From: Mesorhizobium helmanticense
GTDB lineage: Bacteria > Pseudomonadota > Alphaproteobacteria > Rhizobiales > Rhizobiaceae
Direction: 5' to 3'
Length of the DNA stretch: 64,000 bases
Assembly: GCF_003034915.1 (NCBI RefSeq)
Contig: NZ_PZJX01000015.1
Location: 1 to 64,000 of the forward strand
Shown here piece by piece: positions 10,377 through 18,472 of the stretch (position 1 is its first letter; each line of letters opens with the position of its first letter). The notes beneath the pieces were generated by a model. It had not been told where the DNA came from and ran no database searches. It was given only the letters and a program-made list of their open reading frames with translations. The position numbers and the translations under genes were made by a program.

Positions 10377-11027
10377 ATGACCCCGACCATCACGGCCTTC
10401 GAAAAATCGCCCGACCGCGGCAAGGGACAGGCGCGTGACATGCGTGTTCGTTGGGCGCTTGAAGAAGTGGGTCAGCCCTACGAAGTTCGACTTGTCTCGT
10501 TCGCCGCGATGAAGGAACCGCCGCATCACGCACTACAGCCTTTCGGCCAGATTCCGACCTATGAAGACGGCGATCTCGCTTTGTTCGACTCAAGCGCCAT
10601 CGTGCTCCATATCGCGGAGCGCCATGCTGGCCTGCTGCCGGACGAGGCGAATGCCCGGGCGCACGCGGTCATGTGGATGTTTGCCGCGGTTACCACGATG
10701 GAGTGGACGATCGTCGAGCGCGAGACCGCCATACTCCTGGAAGGCGAGGAGACTTGGCACAAGCAGCGCCTGGCCGTTGTCGAGGATCGCATCCGTGGCC
10801 GGCTGCGCGACCTCTCCGCTCGCCTTGGCGATGCCGAATGGCTCGATGGCGCCTTCAGCGCCGCCGATCTCTCGATGGTGATGGTGTTGCGCCGGCTGAA
10901 CCGGTCGAATTTGCTGGACGAGTTCCCGAACCTCCTGGCCTATGTCGCCCGTGGCGAAGCGCGCCCGGCCTTCAAGCGTGCATTCGATGCTCAGCTGGCG
11001 GTTTTCACCGCCGCATCGACCGGCTGA
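10377..11027 (+). CDS. Glutathione S-transferase family protein
   Basis: The product is 216 residues. The start is the ATG at 10377, with GGAG 9 bases upstream; the open frame runs on upstream but overlaps the divergent arsR gene. A thioredoxin-like N-terminal domain shows MRVRWALEEVGQPYEVRLV and the conserved cis-Pro plus acidic glutathione site in FGQIPTYEDGDLALFDSSAI. The all-helical C-terminal domain ends in AYVARGEARPAFKRAF and carries the N-capping Asp in FSAADLSMV. It probably conjugates glutathione to electrophiles, consistent with the neighbouring OYE reductase and ArsR regulator. Confidence 0.87.
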   Translation: MTPTITAFEKSPDRGKGQARDMRVRWALEEVGQPYEVRLVSFAAMKEPPHHALQPFGQIPTYEDGDLALFDSSAIVLHIAERHAGLLPDEANARAHAVMWMFAAVTTMEWTIVERETAILLEGEETWHKQRLAVVEDRIRGRLRDLSARLGDAEWLDGAFSAADLSMVMVLRRLNRSNLLDEFPNLLAYVARGEARPAFKRAFDAQLAVFTAASTG

Positions 11028-11106
11028 CAAGGGCTGTTCTGGCGGCTTATGGTGACGCAGACGATGGGTTGAGGGTCGACAGCGGGCTTCGCCGCAATCC
11101 GGCCAG

Positions 11107-11589
11107 CTAGTTTGCCGCGGTCAGTTCAACCTGCTCGACCCCCGCCGCGATGTTGATGCCAGTTTCGCCTTCGACTGCGAGCGGTTGAAGTGCAAAGGCT
11201 TTCTCGGTTCCGCCTAGCAGGGCATCGGCGCCAACTCCAAGACCCACGGCCGCTTCCGCGTCGACGCCATCATATTTGCCGGTCAGCAGGCCATTGTCCT
11301 TGGCCGTCGAGCCGCTGACGACGGCCCATATGAGATGGCCTTCTTTCACCTCGCCGAGTTCGATGCCGAATTCGTGGATCGAGCCGGTGTAGTTTTCCGT
11401 TGTGCCGTCATTCCTGGTGAATACGCAGGTCATTGTCTGTTTGCGCTCAATGATCTCGCCGATGCCGGTCGAGGTGTCGCATTTCAGGATGCCGACCTGG
11501 GCGTTCACCGCCCAGGCCGGCGCGGTCGCGATGAACAGAAATGACGCGCCCGCAAGCGCGAAGATGCGGAAGACGGAGTGGAAAAGCAT
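11107..11589 (-). CDS. DUF992 family secreted protein
   Basis: The product is 160 residues with a clear signal peptide (about 1-27, ending APAWA). The mature part matches the DUF992 pattern common in Rhizobiales: VGILKCDTSTGIGEII, a second Cys in MTCVFTRNDG, ENYTGSIHEFGIELG, and a glycine/alanine-rich C-terminal half. The two Cys could form a disulphide in the periplasm. No function is established for the family that I know of. It is monocistronic and followed by the RND operon on the same strand. Confidence 0.8.
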   Translation of the reverse strand: MLFHSVFRIFALAGASFLFIATAPAWAVNAQVGILKCDTSTGIGEIIERKQTMTCVFTRNDGTTENYTGSIHEFGIELGEVKEGHLIWAVVSGSTAKDNGLLTGKYDGVDAEAAVGLGVGADALLGGTEKAFALQPLAVEGETGINIAAGVEQVELTAAN

Positions 11590-11673
11590 GTCAGATTTCC
11601 CTGATTGAGGTTGCGAAACTGATGCGTCGATAAAAGGTGGTTCTCCCCGGCCGGCGCGGCGATTTTGCCGTGC

Positions 11674-14600
11674 CTAGCCGGGAAGCGTGGATGTGACCTC
11701 CCGCTTCGTCTTGCGCGCGGCGCGCCATTCCTCGAACCGTTGCAGGATGACGAAGAAGGACGGCACGAAGAGAACGGCGAGGCAGGTCGAGGCGATCATG
11801 CCGGAAAAGACCGTGATGCCGATCGACTTGCGTGCGCTGGCCCCGGCGCCTGTCGCCACCACCAGCGGCGCGACACCGAGGATAAAGGCGAAGGATGTCA
11901 TCAGGATCGGGCGGAAACGAGCACGTGCGGCCTCGATCGCGGCTTCGACGATCGGTCTGCCGGCGGCGCGTAGCTCCCGCGCGACCTCGACGATCAGGAT
12001 GGCGTTCTTGGCCGACAGCGCAATCAGCAGGATCAGGCCGATCTGGACATAGAGATTGTTGTCGATGCCGAGGCCGTTGAGCACCAGGACCGGGCCGACC
12101 AGCGACAGCGGCGCGGCAAGCAGGATCGAGATCGGGGCCAGCCAGCTCTCGTATTGGCCTGCCAGCACCAGATAGACCAGGAGCAGCGCCAGGCCGAACA
12201 CCAGATAGATCTGGCTGCCGACGAGCTTCTCCTGATAGGAGAGCGCCGTCCAGTCGTAGCCGGTGCCGGGCGGCAATGTGTCGGCCGCGACCCCTTCCAT
12301 CAGCTTGATCGCGTCGCCCGACGAGAAGCCTTGCGCCTGCACGCCGATGATCGACGCTGAGGGATAGAGGTTGTAAAGGCTGATCAGCGAAGGCCCGACG
12401 CTTGGCGTGATCGTCAGCAACGTGCCGAGCGGAATCATGTCGCCGTTCTGGTTGCGCACGCTCAGGCGGGCGATATTCTCGGGCGTCAGGCGGAATTGCG
12501 CGTCGCCCTGCACATAGATCTGGAACACCCGCCCGAACTTGTTGAACTGGCTGACATAAGTCGAGCCGAGATAGCCGGCGAGCGTCTGGAAGACCTGGTC
12601 CGTGGTCAGCCCCAGGGTTTGCACCTTCTCGCGGTCGATCTCGACCGTGTATTGCGGGACGTTGGCGCGGAACGGCGCCGATACGCGCTGGATGCCAGAC
12701 TGCGTCTGGGCAGCCCTGGTCACCGCCTCGACCGCGCCCTGCAGCTTGGCGAGGTCGAAACTGCCGTCACGCAGCTCGACCTGCATGGTGAAGCCGGCGG
12801 CGTTGCCGATGCCCTGGATCGGTGGAGGCGGCAGCACCAGCACGGTGCCGTCAGCCATGCCGGACATATTTTTGTTGAGCGTGGCGTAGAGCGAGGCAAG
12901 ATCCTCGCCCTTGCCGCGCAGGCTCCAGTCCTTGAGGATGATGTAGGCGACGCCTGCGTTCGCCAGCGTCGAGTTGTTGTCGAGCGCCGAGATGCCGGCG
13001 ATCGTCACCACCTGATCGACGCCAGGCGTTGCCTTGGCGATCTTCGAAACCTGTTGCAGCGTCTCCTGCGTACGGCCAAGCGCGGCGCCGTCAGGCAGCT
13101 GAACCGCGGCGAGCATGTAGCCCTGGTCCTCGATCGGGATGAAGCCGGTGGCCACGCGCGCTATGCCGTAGCCCGCCGCGCCGATGATCAGCAGCGCAAT
13201 GATGCCCATAACCGTACTGTGACGCACCATGGAGCCGATCAAGCCGGCATAGCGGTTCTCCATGCGCTGGTAGACCGCGTTGAAGCCGCGAAAGAAGAAA
13301 TTGCGCTGCTCCGGCGGCACCGGCCGCCTCAGCCAGGTTGCGCATTGCGTCGGCTTGAGCGTTGCCGCGTTGATGGCGCTGATTATGGCGGTTGCCGCAA
13401 TCACCAGTGCGAATTGCGCATACATTTGCCCCGTAAGGCCGGGCAGGAACGCAGCCGGCAGGAACACCGCCATCAGCACTAGGGTGATGCCGATGATCGG
13501 CCCGAACAGCGCGTTCATGGCGGCAATCGCCGCATCGTGGCCCGACATGCCACGCTCCATATTGTGGGCGGCTCCCTCGACCACGACGATGGCGTCGTCG
13601 ACGACGATGCCGATGGCAAGCACGATGGCGAACAGGGTCGACAGATTGACCGAGAAGCCGAGCGCGGCCATCGCCGCGAACGCCCCGATGATCGTCACCG
13701 GAACGGTCGTTGCCGGCACCAGCATGGCCCGCCAGTCCTGCAGGAAAAGCAGGATGACGATGAGCACCAGGACGGCGGCTTCGATCAGCGTCTTGTAGAC
13801 CTCGTGGATCGCCTGGCTGACGAAAATCGTGGTGTTGAAGGGGATCGAATATGCCAGCCCTTTCGGGAACTCGCCCGACAGTTCCTTCATCCTGGCCTCG
13901 ACCTTGCCGGCCACATCGAGCGCGTTTGCGCCCGGCGACAGGAAGACGGCCATGCCGGCGGCCGGCTGGCCGTCGAGATTGAAGAACTGCCCGTAGGTCT
14001 GGGCGCCGAGTTCGACCCGGCCGACATCGCGCACGCGCGTCATGTCGCCATTGGCGCCGGTCTTGACGATCACGGCGCCGAACTGGTCGGGGTCATCAAG
14101 GCGACTGGACACCTCGACCGTGTACTGGAAGGACTGGCCGTCCGGCGCCGGCGGCGCGCCCATCTGGCCCGCGGTGACCTGCTCGCTCTGCTGGCTCAGC
14201 GCCTGGACGACGTCCTGCGTGGTAAGGCCGCGCGCCTGCATCTTCTCGGGATCGAGCCAGACGCGCATGGAATACTGGCCGGCGCCGAACACATTGACAT
14301 TGCCGACTCCCGGTATCCGGGAGAGTTCATCCTTCAGCCGGATGGTCGCGTAATTGGCGAGATAAAGGCTGTCATACTGGCTGTCAGGCGAGGTCAAGGT
14401 GACGATTTCGAGGATCGAGGTCGACTTCTTCTGAACGGTGACGCCCTGCACCTGCACCGCCTGCGGCAGCCCCGCGAGCGCCGAGGACACCCGGTTCTGC
14501 ACAAGCACCTGCGCCTGGTCGAGATCGGTGCCGATGGCGAAGGTGACGGTGAGATTGTAGGTGCCGTCCGATGCAGCATAGGACTGCATGTAGATCATGC

Positions 14601-14823
14601 CCTCGACGCCATTGACCTGCTGCTCGATCGGCAGCGCCACCGTGTCGATCACCGCGCGCGCACTGGCGCCCGGATAGCGCGTCGTTACCGAAACCGTGGG
14701 CGGAACCACGTCGGGATACTGCGCCACCGGCAGGGCAAAGAGCGAGATGATGCCGATGACGACCATGAGGATGGCGATGGCGTTGGCCAGGACCGGCCGC
14801 TCGATGAAGAATTTGGAGATCAT
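11674..14823 (-). CDS. RND multidrug efflux transporter, inner-membrane pump (AcrB/HAE1 type)
   Basis: The product is 1049 residues, the normal length for a hydrophobe/amphiphile RND pump. It begins MISKFFIERPVLANAIAI, the usual first membrane helix. The proton-relay motif is in VVDDAIVVVEG (TM4), and G(A)PLSLVGP, AKNAILIVEVA and RPILMTSFAFILGV mark TM10-TM12. Two large periplasmic loops each follow TM1 and TM7. It exports lipophilic compounds using proton motive force as a trimer with the adaptor encoded just upstream, whose stop overlaps this start (ATGA). No outer-membrane channel or TetR regulator is adjacent, so it probably borrows a TolC elsewhere. Confidence 0.93.
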   Translation of the reverse strand: MISKFFIERPVLANAIAILMVVIGIISLFALPVAQYPDVVPPTVSVTTRYPGASARAVIDTVALPIEQQVNGVEGMIYMQSYAASDGTYNLTVTFAIGTDLDQAQVLVQNRVSSALAGLPQAVQVQGVTVQKKSTSILEIVTLTSPDSQYDSLYLANYATIRLKDELSRIPGVGNVNVFGAGQYSMRVWLDPEKMQARGLTTQDVVQALSQQSEQVTAGQMGAPPAPDGQSFQYTVEVSSRLDDPDQFGAVIVKTGANGDMTRVRDVGRVELGAQTYGQFFNLDGQPAAGMAVFLSPGANALDVAGKVEARMKELSGEFPKGLAYSIPFNTTIFVSQAIHEVYKTLIEAAVLVLIVILLFLQDWRAMLVPATTVPVTIIGAFAAMAALGFSVNLSTLFAIVLAIGIVVDDAIVVVEGAAHNMERGMSGHDAAIAAMNALFGPIIGITLVLMAVFLPAAFLPGLTGQMYAQFALVIAATAIISAINAATLKPTQCATWLRRPVPPEQRNFFFRGFNAVYQRMENRYAGLIGSMVRHSTVMGIIALLIIGAAGYGIARVATGFIPIEDQGYMLAAVQLPDGAALGRTQETLQQVSKIAKATPGVDQVVTIAGISALDNNSTLANAGVAYIILKDWSLRGKGEDLASLYATLNKNMSGMADGTVLVLPPPPIQGIGNAAGFTMQVELRDGSFDLAKLQGAVEAVTRAAQTQSGIQRVSAPFRANVPQYTVEIDREKVQTLGLTTDQVFQTLAGYLGSTYVSQFNKFGRVFQIYVQGDAQFRLTPENIARLSVRNQNGDMIPLGTLLTITPSVGPSLISLYNLYPSASIIGVQAQGFSSGDAIKLMEGVAADTLPPGTGYDWTALSYQEKLVGSQIYLVFGLALLLVYLVLAGQYESWLAPISILLAAPLSLVGPVLVLNGLGIDNNLYVQIGLILLIALSAKNAILIVEVARELRAAGRPIVEAAIEAARARFRPILMTSFAFILGVAPLVVATGAGASARKSIGITVFSGMIASTCLAVLFVPSFFVILQRFEEWRAARKTKREVTSTLPG

Positions 14824-15983
14824 TGCGCTGCGCCCGTGGCAGCCGCTTCCAGTTTCTTCTCTTGCGGCTCGATCTTCTGGCCGGGCACGGCGGTCAGCAG
14901 GCCGGAGACAAGGACATGGTCATCCGCGGCAATACCCTTGGTGATGACGCGCAACGCTCCGACGAGTTGGCCCATCTCAACCGGCCGCTGCTCGACGACA
15001 TCGTCCTTTCCGGCGACGAGCAGGTAGCGCCCCTTCTGGTCGCTGCCGATCGCCCGGTCGGGAACGAGCAGCATGTCCGGCTCTTCGCCCAGCGGCACGC
15101 GCACGCGCACGAAATAGCCCGGCAGCAATGCCCGGTCTTCATTGGGCAATACGGCGCGGACGGCCAGTGTGCCGGTGGCGGCCGTGACTTCTGGCGCGGC
15201 ATAGTCCAGCATTCCCGCATGGGGATAGCCCGTCTCGCTCTGCAGGCCGACCTCGACCGGTATTTTCTTGAGGTCCTGCGCGGTCATTCCACGCTTGGCC
15301 ATGGCGGCGCGAATGCGCAGCACATCCTGCTCCGAGATGTTGAAATTGACGTAGATGGGAGCGAGCTGAATGATGGTCGCCAGCGTGGTGGCGCCGCCGG
15401 CGCCGACCAGCTGCCCCATCGAAACCTGGCGGGAGGTGACGGTGCCCGCGAACGGCGCCTTGACCTCGGTGTAGCTCAGATTGAGTTGAGCCTGCTTGAC
15501 GTCGACCGCGCTCTGTTTCTGCTTGGCGATGTCGACTTGGGCCGCCGCGGAGGACTGGTCCAAGGTCGATTGCGAGATGATTTTCTGGGACAGCAGCTCC
15601 TGCTGCCGCTTCAGGTCGGCGCCGGACTGCTTGGCGGCCGCATCGGCTGAACCCTGGCCGGCCTGGGCTTGCTCGAGCGCCAGCTGATAGGTATCGGGCT
15701 CGATCAGGAACAGCCGGGCGCCGGCCTTGACCTCGTCGCCATCCTTGTAGTCGATTTCCTGGATAAAGCCCGAGACGCGCGCAACCAGCGGCGTCGTGTT
15801 TACCGCAGCAGTGTTGCCAGTGGCCTCGAGATAGGGCGTCACGCTCTGCTTCAATGGAAGCGCCACGTCGACCTTGGGCGGAGGCGGTGCTACGTAAGCA
15901 TTCTGCTCGTTGCAAGCGGACAATAGTATTGTAACGGCGACCAGGCCTGCCGCCGGCGCGATTCTACCTGATACGAAAAGCAT
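14820..15983 (-). CDS. RND efflux periplasmic adaptor (membrane fusion lipoprotein)
   Basis: The product is 387 residues. The start is the ATG at 15981-15983 with the strong site GAGGGGGAAA before it. The signal peptide ends in a lipobox (LLSAC), so the mature protein is probably lipid-anchored. The biotinyl-lipoyl-like domain contains GFIQEIDYKDGDEVKAGARL and the second half motif VKAPFAGTV. Between them is an alpha-helical hairpin of about residues 110-180 rich in Gln, Ala and Lys. A beta-barrel and membrane-proximal domain follow. It bridges the RND pump and an outer-membrane channel, and shares a four-base overlap with the pump gene. Confidence 0.92.
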   Translation of the reverse strand: MLFVSGRIAPAAGLVAVTILLSACNEQNAYVAPPPPKVDVALPLKQSVTPYLEATGNTAAVNTTPLVARVSGFIQEIDYKDGDEVKAGARLFLIEPDTYQLALEQAQAGQGSADAAAKQSGADLKRQQELLSQKIISQSTLDQSSAAAQVDIAKQKQSAVDVKQAQLNLSYTEVKAPFAGTVTSRQVSMGQLVGAGGATTLATIIQLAPIYVNFNISEQDVLRIRAAMAKRGMTAQDLKKIPVEVGLQSETGYPHAGMLDYAAPEVTAATGTLAVRAVLPNEDRALLPGYFVRVRVPLGEEPDMLLVPDRAIGSDQKGRYLLVAGKDDVVEQRPVEMGQLVGALRVITKGIAADDHVLVSGLLTAVPGQKIEPQEKKLEAAATGAAQ

Positions 15984-16062
15984 TTTCCCCCTCTGGATAC
16001 TTCCCGGTGTATATCGCACTATATGAAAGTGAGCTAATTTACATATTTGCGGGGAGGTTGTC

Positions 16063-16284
16063 ATGCGGATTGCGTTAAGCGTGCTTTTCCTGGCGACCCA
16101 GATGGCGGCCACCGTGGCGATGGCGCAGACGGCGTCCGAGCGCGAGGCCTGCGAGGCGGATTACAAGAAGTTCTGCAGCGGCGTGCAGCAGGGCGGCGGC
16201 CGCATCATCGCATGCCTGTCCGGCCATATGAGCGAGCTGACGCCCGAATGCCAAAAGGTCGTCAAGGCGAATACGCCTGGATAG
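16063..16284 (+). CDS. Small secreted Cys-rich-repeat protein
   Basis: The product is 73 residues with a signal peptide (about 1-21, cleaved after VAMAQ). The mature 50 residues carry four Cys in the order EACEADYKKFCSGVQQGGG...ACLSGHM...PECQKVV, which fits the cysteine-rich repeat family related to the Golgi GLG1 repeats (PF00839 type). It is probably periplasmic with two disulphides. Its role is unknown. It diverges from the RND operon, so the two share the 79-base gap 15984-16062. Confidence 0.75.
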   Translation: MRIALSVLFLATQMAATVAMAQTASEREACEADYKKFCSGVQQGGGRIIACLSGHMSELTPECQKVVKANTPG

Positions 16285-16439
16285 GACCGGCACGATCTTT
16301 CCGGGCCGCGGGTGGCATTATGTTTCTAGACTATCGGACGCCTCGGGCGAGGCCTGCGGGCGCAGGATAGGGAGTGGTCGCAGCGCGCCAGATGTGCTCC
16401 AAATAGACTTCCACAAGAGCACAAGCGTAAAAGGCTGCA

Positions 16440-17543
16440 ATGAGCGGTTTCGCAAGATCGGCGGTTTCCTACGCGATGCCGTTGGCCGCTCTCGCTGTGG
16501 CCATCGCGGTCAGGGCCAGCGGGCTGTCGGTAGACCAGGGTTCCATCAACATGAGGATCCTGGTCGGAGCGATTTCGAGCGCGATCATGTTCACCACCAT
16601 CTTTGTGGTGCTCGACCACGCCGAGGCGGTGGCGCGTCGGGTAGGGGAGCCCTACGGCACCCTGGTGCTGACCATAGCCGTGACGGCCATCGAGGTGTCG
16701 ATCATCGTGTCCATGATGTTGCATGGCGAAAACAACCCTACACTTGCACGCGAATCCGTCTTCTCGACGGTGATGATCACATCCACCGGCGTTGTCGGCG
16801 TGTGTCTGACATTTGGCGGCTGGCGGCATCGCACGCAGGCGATTGTCCGACAAGGGACCAGCGCCTATCTGGCGGTTCTGATCGCGCTGACCGTCATGAC
16901 GCTTATTTTGCCGACCTACACGCAAACTACGGATCCAGGCACATTTTCGGCGGCTCAGCTTGGCTTTGTCAGCGTACTTTCGGTGCTGCTTTATGCGGGT
17001 TTTCTATTCGCGCAGACTGTCCGCCACCGGGACGATTTCATTGAAGGACAGGCACACGGCGTCTCGACGCGAGCCGACCCTCACGAGAGCATCCTCACGC
17101 GCGTTCTGCTGCTGGCGATCGGTCTGATCGGCATTGTCATGCTTGCCGAGCAAGTCGCCGCAAGCATCGAGGATACGCTGGTTGCCTACCAGGTGAGCCA
17201 GGCCGACGCCATTGTGGGGGCATTGATCGCCGGCCTCGTCCTGATGCCGGAGTCCGTTTCGGCGATTCGTGCCGCCCTCAACAACGAGTTGCAGCGCGGT
17301 TTGAATGTCGCGATGGGTTCGGCCTGCGCCACGATTGGTTTGACCATCCCGGTGGTCGCTGCCGCCAGCCTGCTGACGGGAAGGGGCCTGACGCTGGGCA
17401 TTCCCGCGGCTGACACCGTACTTTTGGTCCTGGCGCTTTTCATAAGCAGCGTCAGCTTCAGCAACGAAAGAACGACGTTCCTGACCGGCCTGGTCCACCT
17501 TGTCGTCTTTTTCACCTATGTGCTTTTGATCTTTGTTCCGTGA
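16440..17543 (+). CDS. chaA: Ca2+/H+ antiporter (ChaA-like, CaCA superfamily)
   Basis: The product is 367 residues with about 10-11 hydrophobic segments. The two inverted alpha-repeats are visible. The first is GEPYGTLVLTIAVTAIEVSI (about 78-97) with its acidic ion-binding Glu. The second is GLVLMPESVSAIRAALNNEL (about 261-280), followed by GSACATIGLTIP. This arrangement is typical of cation/proton exchangers that expel Ca2+ (or Na+/K+) from the cytosol. It stands alone, with convergent transcription against the glycine-rich gene downstream. Which cation is transported cannot be decided from sequence. Confidence 0.87.
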   Translation: MSGFARSAVSYAMPLAALAVAIAVRASGLSVDQGSINMRILVGAISSAIMFTTIFVVLDHAEAVARRVGEPYGTLVLTIAVTAIEVSIIVSMMLHGENNPTLARESVFSTVMITSTGVVGVCLTFGGWRHRTQAIVRQGTSAYLAVLIALTVMTLILPTYTQTTDPGTFSAAQLGFVSVLSVLLYAGFLFAQTVRHRDDFIEGQAHGVSTRADPHESILTRVLLLAIGLIGIVMLAEQVAASIEDTLVAYQVSQADAIVGALIAGLVLMPESVSAIRAALNNELQRGLNVAMGSACATIGLTIPVVAAASLLTGRGLTLGIPAADTVLLVLALFISSVSFSNERTTFLTGLVHLVVFFTYVLLIFVP

Positions 17544-17640
17544 AGGTCTTGGTGCGAGTTGGCAATCGGTGACCTGATGCGTGTGGCGATAGTAGTAGAA
17601 CTGGGGCAGAGTGCCGTGTGTCCCTTTTACAGGCCTGGAA

Positions 17641-18414
17641 CTATATTATTGCGGTGACCCGGCCTGCCTTATCGAGGCGACAACCGACCTTCGCCTGCCG
17701 GACTTCGATGCCGCCTTTTCCTGCGTAATCTATTCGCACTTGGATCGGCGCCGTGAGTGCACCTCGACGTTGATGCAAGGCACCCGCGCTTACCGCACGG
17801 ACACGGACGGCGCCAAGCGGCTTCGCGGCGGAAATGATCGCCGCGCGGCAGGCTTGCACGACCGCGGCTGGCGTACCGGGTATCGCTTTCAGGGGTCCCA
17901 CGGATCCAAACGGGTAGCCCAGGGTCGAGTTACCCCGGCCTGTCCTGGAAGGCCTGAGAACGGATGGCAGAGAGATCGATTGCCTGGTGGTCTTGGCGGG
18001 GACAATGGCTTTCGCGACGGCGGGCGGACTGCCGGGAGCAGTAACCGATTTGTTTGCGGCGGACGGATCGTCGCCCACGCCGACACCCGCTGAAACGCTT
18101 CCGCTTGTGTTGCTGGCATTGCCACTAACGTCTGCGTCGACTGATCCTGCGCCGACCGAAGCGCCAACGTTTGCTCCACCCACACTGTCGACGCTCGTGC
18201 CCACCCCCACAGATGTGCCTTGCGAACCGACGCTCACTCCAGCACCGACCCCGAGACCGCCAACGCTCGCGCCTGCAGAAACGCCTTGCGAACCGACGCT
18301 CACTCCACCACCGATCCCTAGACCGCCGACGCTAACGCCCAAACCTGCACCCAGAGCCGAGGCAGGGCCGATCGCAATCCCGATCGTCAACGCGGCAGCC
18401 ACATATTTTTTCAT
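17641..18414 (-). CDS. Secreted glycine-rich repeat protein, function unknown
   Basis: The product is 257 residues from the ATG at 18412-18414 (MKKYVAAALTIGIAIGPASA, a signal peptide). Residues about 26-69 are two 22-residue repeats containing GVSVGSQG, followed by further Gly/Ser/Val-rich sequence to about 125. A Pro/Ser/Thr linker (about 125-165) leads to a C-terminal region with two Cys (VVQACRAAI and KVGCRLDKAG) and many basic residues. I do not recognise a family. The alternating Gly/Val/Ser pattern suggests a beta-rich or structural surface protein. It lies 58 bases downstream of the coiled-coil gene on the same strand, so the two may be co-transcribed. Confidence 0.7.
   Translation of the reverse strand: MKKYVAAALTIGIAIGPASALGAGLGVSVGGLGIGGGVSVGSQGVSAGASVGGLGVGAGVSVGSQGTSVGVGTSVDSVGGANVGASVGAGSVDADVSGNASNTSGSVSAGVGVGDDPSAANKSVTAPGSPPAVAKAIVPAKTTRQSISLPSVLRPSRTGRGNSTLGYPFGSVGPLKAIPGTPAAVVQACRAAIISAAKPLGAVRVRAVSAGALHQRRGALTAPIQVRIDYAGKGGIEVRQAKVGCRLDKAGRVTAII
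18208..18339. repeat. Two 66-base tandem repeats inside the glycine-rich gene
   Basis: The 66-base unit encodes 22 residues and occurs twice in direct order with substitutions (compare TGCGAACCGACGCTCACTCC at 18221 and 18287). The frame is kept, so the repeat is expressed as protein. Confidence 0.75.
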
Positions 18415-18472
18415 TTTGATACTCCCGTGCGGCATACATTCAGCTTCTTCGTCGGCACCGGCGCAGCTCGCG

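Noticed and set aside
13537..15027. A 496-codon plus-strand frame opposite the RND pump and adaptor genes.
   Set aside because: It is an antisense shadow: low-complexity His/Arg/Asp-rich translation and no ribosome-binding site, overlapping two well-supported genes.
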